From Sipunculus nudus (lineage: Eukaryota; Annelida; Sipuncula; Golfingiida; Sipunculidae): a stretch of DNA of 64,000 nucleotides. Shown piece by piece: positions 1-13,073 of this stretch. Location: positions 767,579-831,578 of the forward strand of contig CM049307.1 in NCBI GenBank assembly GCA_026874595.1. The letters are read 5' to 3'. Every line of letters starts with the position of its first letter. Within the stretch, counting starts at the first letter, position 1. The translations under genes and the position numbers were made by a program. The notes below the pieces were generated by a model, which saw only the letters and a program-made list of their open reading frames with translations, was not told where the DNA came from and ran no database searches.

Positions 1-243
1 ACGCATGTCTTCATTGTAAACCCTGTACCCGATGGAGATTATGCACCCACGCATGTCTTCATTGTAAATTCTGTACCTGATAGAGAGCATGCACCCACGC
101 ATGTCTTCATTGTAAACTCTGTACCCGATGGAGAGCATGCACCCACGCATGTCTTCATTGTAAACACTGTACCCGATGGAGAGCATGCACCCACACATGT
201 CTTCATTGTAAACCCTGTACCCGATGGAGAGCATGCACCCATG
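1..243. repeat. 48-bp tandem repeat, about 5 units
   Basis: About five copies of a 48-bp unit containing ACGCATGTCTTCATTGTAAA and ending in GGAGAGCATGCACCC. They differ at a few single bases (CTCTGTACCC/CACTGTACCC; GATGGAGA/GATAGAGA). The array is cut by the window start, so its full length is unknown. The unit length is a multiple of three, so a 16-residue periodic frame stays open on the minus strand. That is a by-product of the period and not evidence of a gene. Confidence 0.9.
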
Positions 244-245
244 CA

Positions 246-2265
246 TGCTGTGACTTGTTTTTTTTCTATCACAGAAATTGTTATTTTGCATATCACAATT
301 TGTCATTGATGAAGGCTATGCATTAGCAAATTATGTACAGAAAATCTGTCTACTAATCTGTTTAGCCTGACTTTCTTTTTGTTAAATGTATACTAATGTA
401 GCCATGAATACATGGTGTTGATTTAACCTTTTTGAAATATAAAAGCATTTGTGTTTTTATTGTTTTCAGTAAAGTTTCCCCTTATTTTGAAGCCAGTATT
501 GTAGTTAAATATATTACTGGATGGCAATCTTTTTACTGTAATATTGCATGCAGCTCTGGCTCTCACATGTCATTTCAGCTTCAAGCACTTATTTAAATAA
601 AGTTACACATGTTCTTGGTAAGGTCTTAAGCATGATAATCATCATCTGGCATGTATGAACCCTTTCAACATTTTAAAGTGACAATTTAAATGCATATAAT
701 CATTAAAAAATTATTTGAACATAGAGACTAAACTTTACAATTAATACAATAATATTGAGGCCATGAAGAAAGTATTTCCTCTCTGGTCTGCATCAATATC
801 TCCCATTCAGAGAGCATGCAGTCTTTTTACAGTTAATTTAAGATAAAGCTGCTATTTAGGGCCACATGGTGAGTTCAGAAAAAGTCCATATTTTCAAATT
901 GAAGTTTCATTTTAAAGCTGCAGTGATAAAACTGGGAAATACAGTATGCTAATATTATTTAGCCGTGATAGTTAGCTGAGCACCTTAACCCATGGGTCCC
1001 TTGTTTTTTAACTGAAATGATGTTGAGACTGCTAGGCCATTGTAAATTCCAAACACTGTTAAAAGACTATATGTTGGCTGGGTGATTTTCCAGATTTGAA
1101 TATTCTCTTTTTTGTAGGAATAAGTTTAAATTTAAAAGAAGTGCATATCTTGTCATCTTCTTAATTTAATTTAATTGGGTTTAGGGTGTATTAAAAAATG
1201 GGAATTGAAATGGAGTTAAATACTCTGACCCCTGGTATGGATCATACAAGTTTATGTAATAAATTAATGAGATGTCAGTCTAAGGACATTCATTTCTTTA
1301 ATCATGGTTGTAATAAATCAGATGTGTTGAAAAGCGAACAGTGGTTTTATGACCTTCCAGATAAACATATAAACACTATTATGTATATAATTATATAACA
1401 TTATTATGTAAATTTAATCATTTTACTTACTTGCCATTTCTTCTCTTTCTCTAATGTTAGACCAAGCAGAAGGTAAATATCAAAGTGGAATGAGAGTGCA
1501 CTTTGTGACCTTGATATGACCCTGACATGTGTCCTTTGACCTCCCTGGGTGGGAATGCCCTTCATGCACTGATCAATGGCACTGTTTTGTATATAATTCT
1601 TTGAGTGCATAGACAATCATATTATGATTTTTTATTCACAATTGTATAACTGTTATCTTAGTATAGACTAAAATGAATTACACTGTATTCACAAGACCTA
1701 TTTCTTGCAGATGATGATTAAAATTGTGTAAAATTATGTATAAAATAAGTTAATTGTTGTTGCACAAGTTTTGTGTGATGTTGTTGACTTTTGTTGCACG
1801 TTGAATTTGAAAAGACATTTTTGAAAGCAATTCAGAGATGTTTCAAGTAGAGTGTTTGCTCAATTTAGTCAGGTGACACAGCAGTTTGGAGATAAAGTTT
1901 AAGGATACTTATCATGACACAGCTGTTTGGAGATAAAGTTTAAGGATACTTATCATGACACAGCAGTTTGGAGATAAGGTTTTGATAGTGTAATTAAAGA
2001 ATGTTGATTTTTACCACAACAGAATCTTTCCATATTAGCTTTTAAAAGTCAGGTCTAGTGGCAGCATTATCCAGTACATTATGTATCTCCATTTAGGACA
2101 TGATAGGTTTCAAAATTTAATTTACTATTTCATGTATAATAGCCAAAGCTCCACAAATTCCAAAAATAACTGTTTTGGTGTATCTTAGATATAAGGGATA
2201 AAGTTTGGATGATGTGCTCAGATCTAAAGGGATTTATTTTATCCCTCTTGTCTTACTTTTTCTCT
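246..2265. other. AT-rich intron-like sequence with a truncated family A 3' end
   Basis: Mostly unique AT-rich sequence with no convincing exon. At about 973-1003 it holds a family A Helitron-like 3' terminus (GCTGAGCACC, then CCCATGGGTCCCTTG), whose 5' part I cannot place. At 1874-1980 there are 2.6 copies of a 41-bp unit (GACACAGCAGTTTGGAGATA...). A 66-codon open frame at 1198-1398 has no recognisable features and no splice context, so I treat it as chance. Confidence 0.6.
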
Positions 2266-2269
2266 TCAG

Positions 2270-2308
2270 ATCAAGGAAAACCTGAATGCATTCACAGATG
2301 ATCATATG
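2270..2308 (+). CDS. likely 39-bp internal exon of the unrecognised gene
   Basis: A strong acceptor (long pyrimidine run TTACTTTTTCTCTTCAG) precedes 39 bases that read IKENLNAFTDDHM without a stop. They are followed by a GT (ATG|GTACTG), which is only a moderate donor. Both borders are in phase 0, which fits the next exon at 13432, whose first full codon starts at its acceptor. The exon is very short, so chance is not excluded. The phase agreement and the quality of the acceptor are the reasons for listing it. No motif is visible in the 13 residues. Confidence 0.45.
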
Positions 2309-2309
2309 G

Positions 2310-3657
2310 TACTGCAAATGTCTGATGTAAAATTCCTCAATTTAACAATAATGTGCCAATATCATTTTATTTAACATATCCTGATAATTCAAACACCATA
2401 CTTTGAGATACTTTGACTACTTAATTCATACATAAGTTAAGGGAAATTTTGCATGTATTCAGCTGAGCATTGAATGTACAGTCTACTCCCATTTATTCGC
2501 TGATTTTGGGATTGAGAAAAAAGATGGCACTAGGCAAGGGTGGCAGATCATCGAGGGTGTCAGTGTCATGTGCAAAAGTTAGTTGGCTTTAACGGCAACT
2601 AAGTATATGTGCTACATGTACATGTGTATGAATTAACACACAGCACAAAATGAGCAAAACACTTTAATTCCTTTCTTTTCAATATTTACAAAGAGTTTCA
2701 ATATCATGAATACACTTGAGTCAGTTCAGTATGTAAGTTATACCATACAAGTCATGTTACATCTATGAACATATTTACATTATTTACACTGATCAGTGAA
2801 GAAAACGCACTACACAGGGTAAAAAAGAGTGATTGTATAGCCTTCTTGCTCTCCACTAACCTGAGTGACATCTCTTTTTTTCCATGTATCGGTGTCTGAC
2901 TCATGACTATCTGTGGAGCTTTAAAAAGAAATTCAAGATAGTTCGAAGAGCCTTTAATGCATCATGTGATGTTTTATGGCCAGAATACTTCATGTTCATT
3001 TGATTGCTCTAAGGGAACGACTTGCGCATAGTCAAGAACAACTCATAGGAAAGACTCGGCAAACCAACCAACAGGCCACTGGCTGCAAGAATTGCTCACA
3101 CTGATAATCTGGCAAAAGGCTGATATCCGGGCATAATGTTTTATGGTGGATAGTGAATTTGGTGGATAAAAGAGATAAATATAAAGAAGCTAGGGAAATC
3201 GGGAATTTGTGAATTGTTGGTGAAAGGCAAGTTTGGTGGATAAACATGCAGCAAATAAATGAGAGCAGACTATATTTATAATGTGTTTACTTCAACACTG
3301 AGGTTAATTTGATCTTTGATCAAATGACATTAGCATGTTTAAAATTGCTAAAGAAATATTGGGCCCACTGGTCCTCAGGACATAAATAAGGTTGAAATCA
3401 CTGGTTTTCAACATGTTTTAGATTGCCAAAAATAGTCAGATATGGTTGTTGCAAAATTTTTTACGCATTTGAAACTATTATTTTTTGTTTCAGCAAACAT
3501 TTTCAGTTGCAAATAATACATATATATAGTCCTGTTATGACTTTATGATGGTAAATATTTTTAGCAAAGGTTCTAGGATATTTTGAAGTAGAACATTTGA
3601 AAATATATGATGACTGCTTTCATTATTATGAACATTTAAATTATTATAAGTTTTTTT
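2310..3657. other. intron-like sequence, nothing recognised
   Basis: AT-rich sequence without an exon that I can support and without a clear repeat. Short open frames here (for example 3032-3247 on the minus strand) have no domain signal or splice context. Confidence 0.5.
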
Positions 3658-6445
3658 AGCTCAGCTGACTGAAAGTCATCTGAGCTATAGCGACCATTCA
3701 TTGTCTGTCGGCCGACCGGCCGGTTGTAGGTTAACCAGGCACAAATCATAACCATGGGACCTAGGATCTTCTAACTTTACATCCAGAGAGGTCCTTGAAA
3801 AATCTCCTTGGACACCTGAAATTAGATCACTGTTACAAATATTCTTTGAGTTATGGGGCCTGTTTGTGCACCCCAGAATAATTAAAAATTTGAAACAAAA
3901 TTAAGCTCATTATCTGAATAACTAACACATTGGTTGCCATGATTCTTGCCTTGCATATTGGTCATGGAGAGTTTCATCAGTTCCTGAAGGCCAATGGCGA
4001 CACCTGTATTTTTCTCATTTTTAATGCATTTTTTTCTCTACTTCGGATGTTAACAGGGCACAAACTGTAACTATTAGACCTAGAAACTTCTAACTGTACA
4101 TCCAGAGAGGTCCCAGGCAAATCTTCTTGTAAACCTGAAATTAGGTCATGATGACCTATATTCTGCAAGCTATGGGCTGAACAATATGATTTTGAGCACC
4201 AAGACAGTCAGACGAGGCACATTGTATCCATTATCCCTAGAATCATCTGACATAAAATTCATGGAGCTCCTGGGTAAATGTCCGTGGAAACATGAAATTA
4301 GTTCACCGTGACTTATATTCTGCAAGCTAAAGGAAAAAGACATCATTTGACCGCCCCGAATGTCAGATATGCTCAAAATGTATCCTTTTGGCCTAGAATC
4401 TTCTATCCAGGGAGGTTCTGGGCAAATCTCACTGGAAACCTGCAATTAGGTCTTTGTGACTTATATTCTGCAAGCTATGGGCCAAAAATCTTATTCTGAT
4501 CAGTCAGACAGGATACAAATTGTATCCTTTAACCTTGGAATCTTCTTATATGTATCATCCAGGGAAGTATTGGGAAAATCTCTTTGGAAAGCTGAAATAA
4601 GGTCATGGTGAACTATATTCTGTCAGCTCCTGGCCAACAACATGATTTTGGGCACCCAGATAGGCAGGCATAAAACTTTGCTGTTGGACCTAGAAACTTC
4701 TATTGTAAAATTCAGGGAGATCTTAGGCAAGTCTCCTTTTGAATCCTGATATTGGGTCACTGTGACCTTTATTCTGTGAGCTATAAGAAAAAAAAAAACA
4801 ATTTCAGTACTGGAAAGTTAGATGGGCACAAATCATAATGGTTGGACCTAAAACCTTCTAACTTAAAATTCAAGAGATCATTGGCAAATCTCCTTCACCA
4901 CCTGAGATAATCTCAAAATGGCCTGTATTTTGTGAGCTACAAAATAAACCTAATTTTGAGCACCCAGAAAGTGAGACAAGGGCAAAATCTCAACTGTATG
5001 ATCCAGAAATGTCTTACTTACCGTATTTACTCGTGTATAGGACGACCCCGTGTATAAGACGACCCCCCAATTTTAAGCCTCAAATTTGGGTACAAATTAT
5101 TTTTTAGCACCATGGATCTGTCAGCTACTGAATCACTATTTGTCATGATCATGTAAACCCATGATTAAACTGGGCTATTATAACATTTCATTCTTCAAAT
5201 GTTCAGTGGTATATTTCTTTTTATTAGTAAGTGAAAATAGGAAAGTTTAAAGGAAATGTATGATGGAACAGACCAAAACAGGATTTTATTAAATATATAA
5301 AAAAATGTGCATATACAATTCAAAATGATGTCATAAGAAACACCAGATAAAAATAAATTAGGCACTGAATTAAGCACCGATGCATTTCTGTGGTTGCCTA
5401 AACTGACAAAACAAAATGATAAAAAATTTAAAAGCTGTGATGCTATGAAAGTATTTTTAATACTATTTATAAACAATTAAATATTGTCAAAGTACTATAA
5501 ATATTGCAAGCTGTTAACTAAATATGAAAAACAATAAATTATAACTTGCGTGAAGGAATGTTTTTTTTTTTTTTTGGTTTTCAGTCAAACTTAACATACA
5601 AAAAATATGTGTTGATACAAAATTTCAAATTGATGTAGGTAAGAGATTGCATATAGACGACATTAAGCACTGAATTAAGCACTATGGTTTGCAGGCTTTG
5701 GGGCTGTAGGAATCGACAATTCAACTTGAAATCATAAATGATGACTTCATCACCTGTGATGATATTAACGTACTTACAAAGCGATTAACTGAAATAATCA
5801 TCATCAAAGCACTTAACTACCGGAAAATGGCTATAAACACGTCACACTTGAAAACAAAATTACATGCAAATGTTCTTTTATCATAAATGGCTAACACACT
5901 GTTAAACTTCAGCCAAACTTCTGACAAACACTGAGTTCAGAAGCCTCCAAAGTCTGACTGATCATTAGCTGCATTAAATGCGGCGGTATCCAGGACCCTG
6001 AAACCGCCACATAAAAGCTTCAGAGTAAACTGGAGAACTTCAAACCCTTGTCAGAAAAAAAATCGTGTAAAATCAATAGTGCGTTTATGACAAGGAAACT
6101 TTAAGTAATCTAAGGGAGATATAGTACTTTATTCGAATGACCAAGAAATTCAGCTAATTATTATGTTTTAGTATGTAAACAAGACTCACTTTTGAAACTT
6201 TGCAACCCTTGCGCTTGAAACTGTCTCAGAATCTGAAACAATGAACTGCGTGACCTTTGCTCGCTGATCCAACACGGCCCGTTACCACTGGTTACACAGG
6301 CGGCTGCCGGCCAGCCGTGGCAGGGGGGAAACCCAGAGCAGACATCGTTCCCCGTGTATCACCGTTTATTAGGATAATACATATTCTTCTAATCAACATT
6401 TAAAGTGGACAAACACTGTCTAAGTGGAATGTTATATGCGCATTT

Positions 6446-6562
6446 GAGAATAACGGCCTGGTGAGTCCGGCATTGCTTGACAGCGGCCTTGATGGCGGGT
6501 GTCAGGTGTCCCCGGAACTGGTCCCACACGAGCAGACATCGTTCCTTCAGAAGCGTGACCGT
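6446..6562 (-). pseudogene. relic of a pogo/Tigger-type (DDE) transposase
   Basis: Read on the minus strand, this stretch gives ...TLLKERCLLVWDQFRGHLTP, then AIKAAVKQCRTHQAVIL. The pattern (hydrophobic run, WD, F, GHLT) matches the block around the second catalytic aspartate of the DDE_1 superfamily (pogo, Tigger, jerky, CENP-B relatives); I judge this by eye. Downstream, the expected continuation is lost and stops appear. Another open minus-strand stretch at 5950-6048 (LQFTLKLLCGGFRVLD...) ending in a stop could be the decayed C-terminus, which would be in the right order. The N-terminal DNA-binding part is not visible. The gene is clearly dead. Confidence 0.6.
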
Positions 6563-8130
6563 CATCACAAGTTGATCAAAGCTGTCACTGATGAGTTGTT
6601 TACTCGTTTAACCAAACATGTGCGCTACATTAATTATATTCTGTGATAATTAATCATACTTTCCTAATGTTGTATGTTTGTCAGCGAGATTTGTTAAATA
6701 TATTATTTATATTGGAACCAATTTGCTTTGATAATAATTTTTATACAACTGGTATCATGTGGAGAATGAAAATGGAATTTATTAGCTCATCGTTGAACTG
6801 GGCGTGACCGGTGTCGTTTAGGTTACCCGTCAGGACGCCTGGCGAAAGCGAAGGACGACCGCAATATTGTATATTCTTTTTCAGTAATACGGAATATTAA
6901 ACCATGACAAGATAAAAATATGTGAAAAATACGATCGACATACACGATTTAAAATTTGTTATTATTACACTGCGGACGATTTGCATATCAGCGTGCCTTT
7001 TTGGGGAATGTTTATAGTTTATTGTTGGGCCAGGGGTATTATCGGGGTGGGTTACATGTCGGCCCGCTTGTGAACACAAGTCATGCATGCTACGCCGCTG
7101 GTATGACACATTTTGTAAAGTGAGAAGGACAAACATCACACGTTTCTCTTAAAATAAAACATGTGAGTGCTTTATAAACATAATATCAGACAAAATAAAG
7201 AAAATAAATACATTTCTTAAATAAACACGCTTGTTTGTTACCAACGCATCAGTGGGCGATACTTACCGGCAGCTTTCACAGTCAACTGAATAAGGTCTCT
7301 TTGATTTAGGCAAGCCGAGAGAAAACAACATATCAAAGGGGATTCTCACACCTGAAACCTCCACTGATCAGGTAATCCGTGCCCTTGTCCTTTTGGTGAC
7401 CGTCATCACAAGGTGATCAAAGCTGTCACTGATGAGTTGTTTACTCGTTTGTTTAACCAAACATGTGCGCTACATTAATTATATTCCGTGATAATTAATC
7501 ATACTTTCTTAATTTTGTATGTTTGTCAGCGAGATTTGTTAAATATATTATTTATATTGGAACCAATTTGCTTTGATAACGATTTTTATATAACTGATTT
7601 CATGTGGAGAATGAAAATGGAATTTATTAGCTTATCGTTGAACTGGGCGTGACCGGTGTCGTTTAGGTTACCCGTCTGGACGCTTGGCGAAAGCGAAGGA
7701 CGACTGCAATTTTGTATATTCTTTTTCAATAAAACGGAATATTAAACCATGACAAGATAAAAATATGTAAAAAATACGATCGACATACACGATTTAAAAT
7801 TTGTAATTATTACACTGCCGACGATATGCATATTAGCGTGCCTTTTTGGGGAATGTTTATAGTTTATTGTTGGGCCGGGGGTATTTGCGAGGAGGTTACA
7901 TGTCGGCCCACATGTCGGCCCACAAGTCATGCATACTACGCCGCTGATATGACAAATTTAGTAACGTGAGAAGGATAAACATCATACGTTCTTCTTGTAA
8001 TAAAACATATGATATGCTTTATAAACATTATATCAGACACATAAAAAAAGAAAATAAATACATGTCATTACTATAATCTGTGTACGGACGTTTAAGGCTT
8101 GTGTTCTACCGACGCAGCACTGGTTGATAT
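6555..8130. repeat. large internal direct duplication in the pogo-like element, offset 841 bp
   Basis: GTGACCGTCATCACAAG, the following CAAAGCTGTCACTGATGAG, and then several hundred bases through the CATGACAAGATAAAAATATG and TTTATAAACAT...ATCAGACA segments occur twice. The first copy begins at 6555 and the second at 7396. The copies differ by substitutions and small indels (for example TTTGTTTAACC versus TTTAACC), so the duplication is not recent. The first copy overlaps the edge of the transposase relic, so it appears to have replaced the upstream part of the gene. Confidence 0.8.
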
Positions 8131-8826
8131 ACTTACCGGTATCTTGTTTATCATTTTCGATGAGCTTCAGGTGACTGAAAAACTTGTACCCGATAATAGG
8201 ACGACCCCCCCACTAAGCCCTCCAAAATTTGGGAACCAATTTGTCGTCCTATACACGAGTAAATACGGTAATGTAAATTGAGGTCATTATAATTTTTCCT
8301 TAAACATCCAAATTAAAGAGCCCCAACGAGTGCGTTGCACTCGCAACACAAATATAACCTAGTGTTTTGCACTCACAACACGTTAAAGGTCTATGTGGAC
8401 ATCATATCTACCCGACCTAATTGTATGAAAGTTGTTAACCAGCTGCATAATGCTGGGTCTGAAATGTCTGCTTTGTCCTACGCGGCTTGTTGTTGTTTAC
8501 CCAAGCACATACAAATGCAGTTTGAAAATGACGAAATAGCTGTTCAAAATGGCAATTAAAGTTTATGGTAACTTCCGTTAATCCTGTCTTACACCCGGTT
8601 CCATTTTTAGCATACAGGTTTTAAAGTCACTACAAATATGTCAGATACATGGTTTTTTTAGCGGAGTTAAATAAAATGAGACACAGTTGATAGGTATGTT
8701 CAATTCTCACTACAAGTCGAGAATGATATTTTAAGGTCACTGTGACTTATATTCTATAATATTTGTAAAATTTTGAGCACCATATTGTCAGATTTGCACA
8801 AACTGTTACAGTTAGATTCAATTATT

Positions 8827-10548
8827 GTATCCGCCAAAACAGAGTTTTGCGGATACTATGTTTTCAGCTGCACGCCGCCGCCACCGCGTAGGTGTCCGGA
8901 GAACTCCTCCGTAACCGCTGGGTGGAATGTTACAAAACCCAGGATTATGTTCGGGTCACATGTGAACTGCTGCGCCCCGATTTTGTTTTGACCTCTGACC
9001 TTTCCTCTGCGCTCTGCGTCCGTTTGTGCGTCTGTTTCCACACATAAACCCACATATCTTGGGAACCATTTGAAGGATAAGGAAAATTTTTTTACACAAA
9101 TGTAGCCCTTGGAGAGCTTTATAACATACACAAAAAATGGTGGCGCCACCTGCAACCATGTTTGCACAGTGTCCATCTGTTCGTCTGCCTTGGGTTAAAA
9201 TCACTCATATCTCTGCAGTGACAAGACTAATTCACCTGGTTTTCGGCATGCGTAAACATCCTGGATAGCTTTTCTGATTTTATGACAGGTGGCGCCACCT
9301 ACATTCACGTTTACGCTGCAGACATCCAAGCTCATATCTCGGGAACCGTTTGACGGATCAGGAAAATTTTTTTGCACAAATGTAGCCCTTGGATAGCTTT
9401 ATAACATACACAAAAAATGGTGGCGCCACCTGCAACCATGTTTGCACAGTGTCCATCTGTTCGTCTGCCTTGGGTTAAAATCACTCATATCTCTGCAGTG
9501 ACTAGACTAATTCACCTGAAATTCGGCATGCGTAAACATCCAGGATAGCTTTTCTGATTTTATGACAGGTGGAGCCACCTACATTCACGTTGCAGACATC
9601 CAAGCTCATATCTCAGGAACCGTTTGACCAATTGGGCAAAATTTTGCATGTGTATAGATCTCAAAAAGCTCTTCATCATACGCAAAACTGGTGGCGCCAC
9701 CTGCAGCCATTTTTGCACAGCTCCTGTCTGTTTGTCTGCCATGGGATAAAATCACTCATATCTCGGCAGTGGTTTGACATATCTGCCTAAAATTTTGCAG
9801 GTTTATACATCCCCGACAGCTTCCTTGATTTTATGACAGGTGGCGCCACCTACATATACGTTTACGCTGCAGACATCCAAGCTCATATCTCTGGAACCGT
9901 TTGACCGATTGGGCCAAAATTTTGCATGTGTATAGATCTCACAAAGCTCTTCATCATACGCAAAACTTGTGGTGCCACCTGCAGCCATTTTTGCACAGCT
10001 CCTGTCTGTTTGTCTGCCATGGGATAAAATCACTCATATCTCGGCAGTGGTTTGACATATCTGCCTAAAATTTTGCAGGTTTATACATCCCCGACAGCTC
10101 TCTTGATTTTATGACAGGTGGCGCCACCTGCATTCTACTTTATGCAGCAGACATCCAAGCTCATATCTTGGGAACCGTTTGACCGATTGGGCCAAAGTTT
10201 TGCACGTGTATAGTTCTCACATAGCTATTTATCATACGCAAAACTTGTGGCGTCACCTGCAACCATTTTTGCTCAGCGTCCATCTGTTTGTCTGCCACGG
10301 GCTAAAATCACTCATATACATGTAGTGGTTTGACTTATCTGCCTTAAATTTGCATATGTATACAACTTGGACGGCTTTCTGGATTTTGTGGTAGGGGGGG
10401 CAACCTACATACACAATTTGGCTGCAGACATCCATGCTAATATGCAACACTCTATTTCCCCTTGCCACTCAATCCATGCCTCACTTCACCCGTTCCACTC
10501 TGATTAAGGCGGATACACGTAGTCGCTTGTCGACTACCCGTATTCTAG
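8827..10548 (+). mobile_element. Helitron-like family C element, copy 1
   Basis: The 5' end GTATCCGCCAAAAC pairs with GTTTTGCGGATAC just downstream (8827-8856), giving a long hairpin, followed by CTATGTTTTC and a GC-rich stretch. The 3' end has GGCGGATAC (inverted match to the 5' GTATCCGCC), then GTAGTCG-CTTGT-CGACTAC (7-bp hairpin), then CCGTATT and CTAG. A 3' hairpin followed by CTRR is the classical Helitron end. The interior is a ~275-bp unit repeated four to five times (GACATCCAAGCTCATATCTC... at 9325, 9597, 9875, 10151), each with the palindrome GGTGGCGCCACC. No Rep/helicase is present. It interrupts family B sequence cleanly. Confidence 0.75.
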
Positions 10549-10988
10549 TTAAACTTCTAATTTGATTAAGATCCAGAAAGGCCCATGTACAAATTACTTG
10601 GAAACCTGAAATAAAGTCACTACGACTGTGTTCTGTGAGCTTTGTGAAAAAAACATGATTTAAGCACCCTTTTAGTCTGACGGGCACAAACCAATTAGCA
10701 GTTGGACCTAGAAACTTCTAATTTATTTAAATTCCAGGGTGAGTCCTGTTAAATCCTCTTGGAAACTCTAAATAAGGTCAGAGTGACCTATATTCTGTGA
10801 GCAGAACCTTTTGACCTCTAAGGCCTATATGGACAAAAAGCATGATTCTGAGCACCCTGGAAGTCAATCTATCCATTGTTCAAGGTTCCTTAACAAATAT
10901 GTTTTCACCAGATCATAACATTAATAATTAATGCATGCGCATAATGCCTGTATGTCAAATTCAGCTGAGCGTCATTGCCGGTGGGTTT

Positions 10989-11435
10989 TTTTTTTTTTTA
11001 AGTTATGATTAGATTCAAATAGTAAAAACAAATCAAATTATGGCCGCTGGTACTACTAACATTCACAGGGTTTAGAAAGGCTCAGAACGGAGTCATCTAC
11101 ATGATAGAATCTAGCACACACTTTATTATGCCCCGGCCTTGAGGAACCTGTATCTAGCTGTTGCATGACCAGCATTTTGTTATGTAGATTAACATATCAT
11201 AAACTTACAGGGAAAATGACTAATTCAGTGTTTATGCTCCTTATATTCAGTGCAATGCATGTTGTATGAAGAAAGTTTGATTAATAGCTTAATGTGCTTG
11301 CTAACCTGGTTGTGGTGCCACCATAGAAGTCTTGTTTATTGTGCACTGAGAATGTAACTTTGCCTGTCTATAGCATTATATAAGAAATATAGAATGTGTT
11401 ACCTGCAATTTTTTAAATATGCCAGCATTTATATA
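10989..11435. other. AT-rich spacer, nothing recognised
   Basis: A poly-T stretch at the decayed end of the family B element is followed by unique AT-rich sequence. No exon or RNA gene is supported. Confidence 0.5.
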
Positions 11436-13073
11436 CAGCAGAACCTGTAGTGAGAGAACACTTGTAGGATATCGCCAAAGTGTCCCTACATTGCAGGTGT
11501 CCCTTCATGAGAGGTAGGGACAGATGCGCGCAGGGATAATGATAATTTTTTGGAGATTCATTCAACAATTAAATTGTTTTTATATCAATAATATATGAAA
11601 AAAAAATATTTATATGGACATCTAACACAAGAAGGCAGATTCTTTGATGTCATGATTAAAAGGCTTTAAAGACCTGGTTCATTTATAATTACAAAATTAT
11701 ATAAATGATGGATCATGAGTGTAATTTCATAGAAAAAAAACTTTAAAAACAAATTTGTATTCAATAAAATAGACATATATTTATAATATTTCTTAATTAC
11801 ATATTATTTCTGGATAAATAAGTATATGTATAAAAGTCATCCTGCAAACCTCTAGTTAAGCCAAACTTACATTCATTGGAGAATATTTGGAATAAAAGAT
11901 AAGGGTGTCATTAAGATAATTTCAATTTTTAATGAACATTTAAATTTATGCAACAGTCTTTCCACAGAACTGAAGGGTAAATTTGTCTGTCAAAAGAGTT
12001 AGGTCTCTGAATGTCCCTTATGTACAGTCCACAGGAAATCATTCAAATCCAGACACCTCAAACTCAGTATTGGAACGGAATCAATATTCATCATCAGAAT
12101 TTTTTCCCAGCATTGAAATAATGACCGGATGCCACAAATTCAGCAGTGATTTTGTCAGATTGACACTGCCCTGTCAGCCTGACTAGGCTTCAGATCAGGC
12201 GGACATTCAATATGGCAGAAACGCTGGGGTGATTTTGTGGCCTTTGTCAGCCGAGTGTCGCCAGCCGGTGCTACTCACAATCAAATTTGAACTATGTACG
12301 GTGATTTCCTTCGCAGAAATCAATTCAAATACATTGACTTCAAAATCAATATTAAGATGGAAATAATTTTCAACATGAGAATTTTATCCTGACATTGAGA
12401 TTATGACCGTATGTCTCAAATTCTGAAATGATTTTGTCAGATTTACATTGCCATCACTGGGCCTCAAATGAGGCAGACAGTCAATATGGCAGAAACGCCA
12501 GGGGTATTTGGGAGCATTCTGGGGGCGTTCAGCTTCTGCCACCTGCAGGTGCGCCCCCAATCATGTTTTGATTATTGCACAGACCAAATTGTTCCTGTTA
12601 ATCAACTTTTTTAACATCATTTGCAATAGTTATACTTTTAATTATCAAATGCTGTCATCATTATATCGTGCAAACCACTCACCTGCAATGTTTAAACACT
12701 AGAAAAAGACTCAGGGTTAATAAATGTTGATGCTCATCGGTCGAGTCAGTCTCGTGATACAGAATTTCCACAATTTACATGAGATCTATAAATGAATTTA
12801 AAAACGTGCCATTCACAGCATGCACGAATGCATTCAGCAGAGCTGCTCAGCTGGTACACTCGCGCAGCGTAACTGGTTGCCGCTGATATATCAGACTCGG
12901 GGTGTCTGTTCATGACAGGATTTGGGCCAAACATGACTGTTGCTGTCCGCATTTAGCAGGTGTCCGTTCATGACTGGTCAATTTCAATTGGAAATGGGTG
13001 GGGACAGTGGCTTAGTGTCCGTACATTGAAGGTGTCTGCTCATCCCGGTGTCCCCTCACAGCAGGTCCTGCTG
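11436..13073. mobile_element. TA-flanked inverted-repeat DNA element (Tigger-like, non-autonomous)
   Basis: The left end CAGCAGAACCTGTAGTGAG with GAACAC matches the reverse complement of the right end, CAGCAGGACCTGCTGTGAG with GGACAC: about 26 bp with five mismatches, bounded by TA on both sides. Behind the ends lie repeated GTGTCC...TTCATGA motifs (11480-11520 and 12900-13050). An internal segment with ...GATTTTGTCAGATTGACA... and CAATATGGCAGAAACGC occurs twice (12145-12230 and 12425-12505). No transposase frame is recognisable. The ends resemble those of pogo/Tigger elements, but family placement is an inference. Confidence 0.75.

Larger units (their letters stand above)
5021..8268. mobile_element. 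pogo/Tigger-like DNA transposon, TA target duplication
   Basis: The left terminus CCGTATTTACTCGTGTATAG plus GACGACCCC and the right terminus (reverse complement) CCGTATTTACTCGTGTATAG plus GACGAC are inverted repeats of about 26 bp. Each is flanked by TA, the target duplication typical of Tc1/mariner/pogo elements. GACGACCCC is repeated inside the left end (5041-5070). The 3.2-kb interior has no intact transposase. A fragment resembling the DDE domain lies on the minus strand at 6446-6562. A large internal duplication is present: sequence from 6555 is repeated from 7396, an offset of 841 bp, with scattered differences. The element sits inside family B sequence and is therefore younger than that insertion. 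Assignment to pogo/Tigger rests on the TA duplication and the transposase fragment. Confidence 0.85.
3658..10988 (+). mobile_element. Helitron-like family B element carrying two nested insertions
   Basis: The 5' end is the family terminus AGCTCAGCTGACTGAAAGTC followed by ATCTGAGCTATAGCGACC and a CTGTCGGCCG-rich stretch. The 3' end near 10961 is a decayed TCAGCTGAGCGTCATTGCCG. The body is built of the family's diverged internal unit (gtaac..gttggacctagaa..cttctaa..atccag..gaggtcc..ctccttggaaacctgaaattagg), visible at 3721-5018 and again at 10547-10870. It is split by a TA-flanked DNA transposon (5021-8268) and by a family C element (8827-10548). The body sequence resumes directly after the C insertion (CTAG|TTaaacttctaa). 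No protein-coding capacity is seen, so it is non-autonomous. Confidence 0.65.

Noticed and set aside
1198-1398. 66-residue frame as a gene
   Set aside because: It lies in an AT-rich stretch with no splice context, no domain and no match to the exon composition seen elsewhere.
6461-6646. Plus-strand 61-residue frame in the pogo-like element
   Set aside because: It is the antisense of the transposase relic, whose minus-strand reading shows the family pattern.
8856-10033. Several overlapping small frames in family C
   Set aside because: They occur in repeated non-coding units with the same palindromes and differ between copies by frameshifts.
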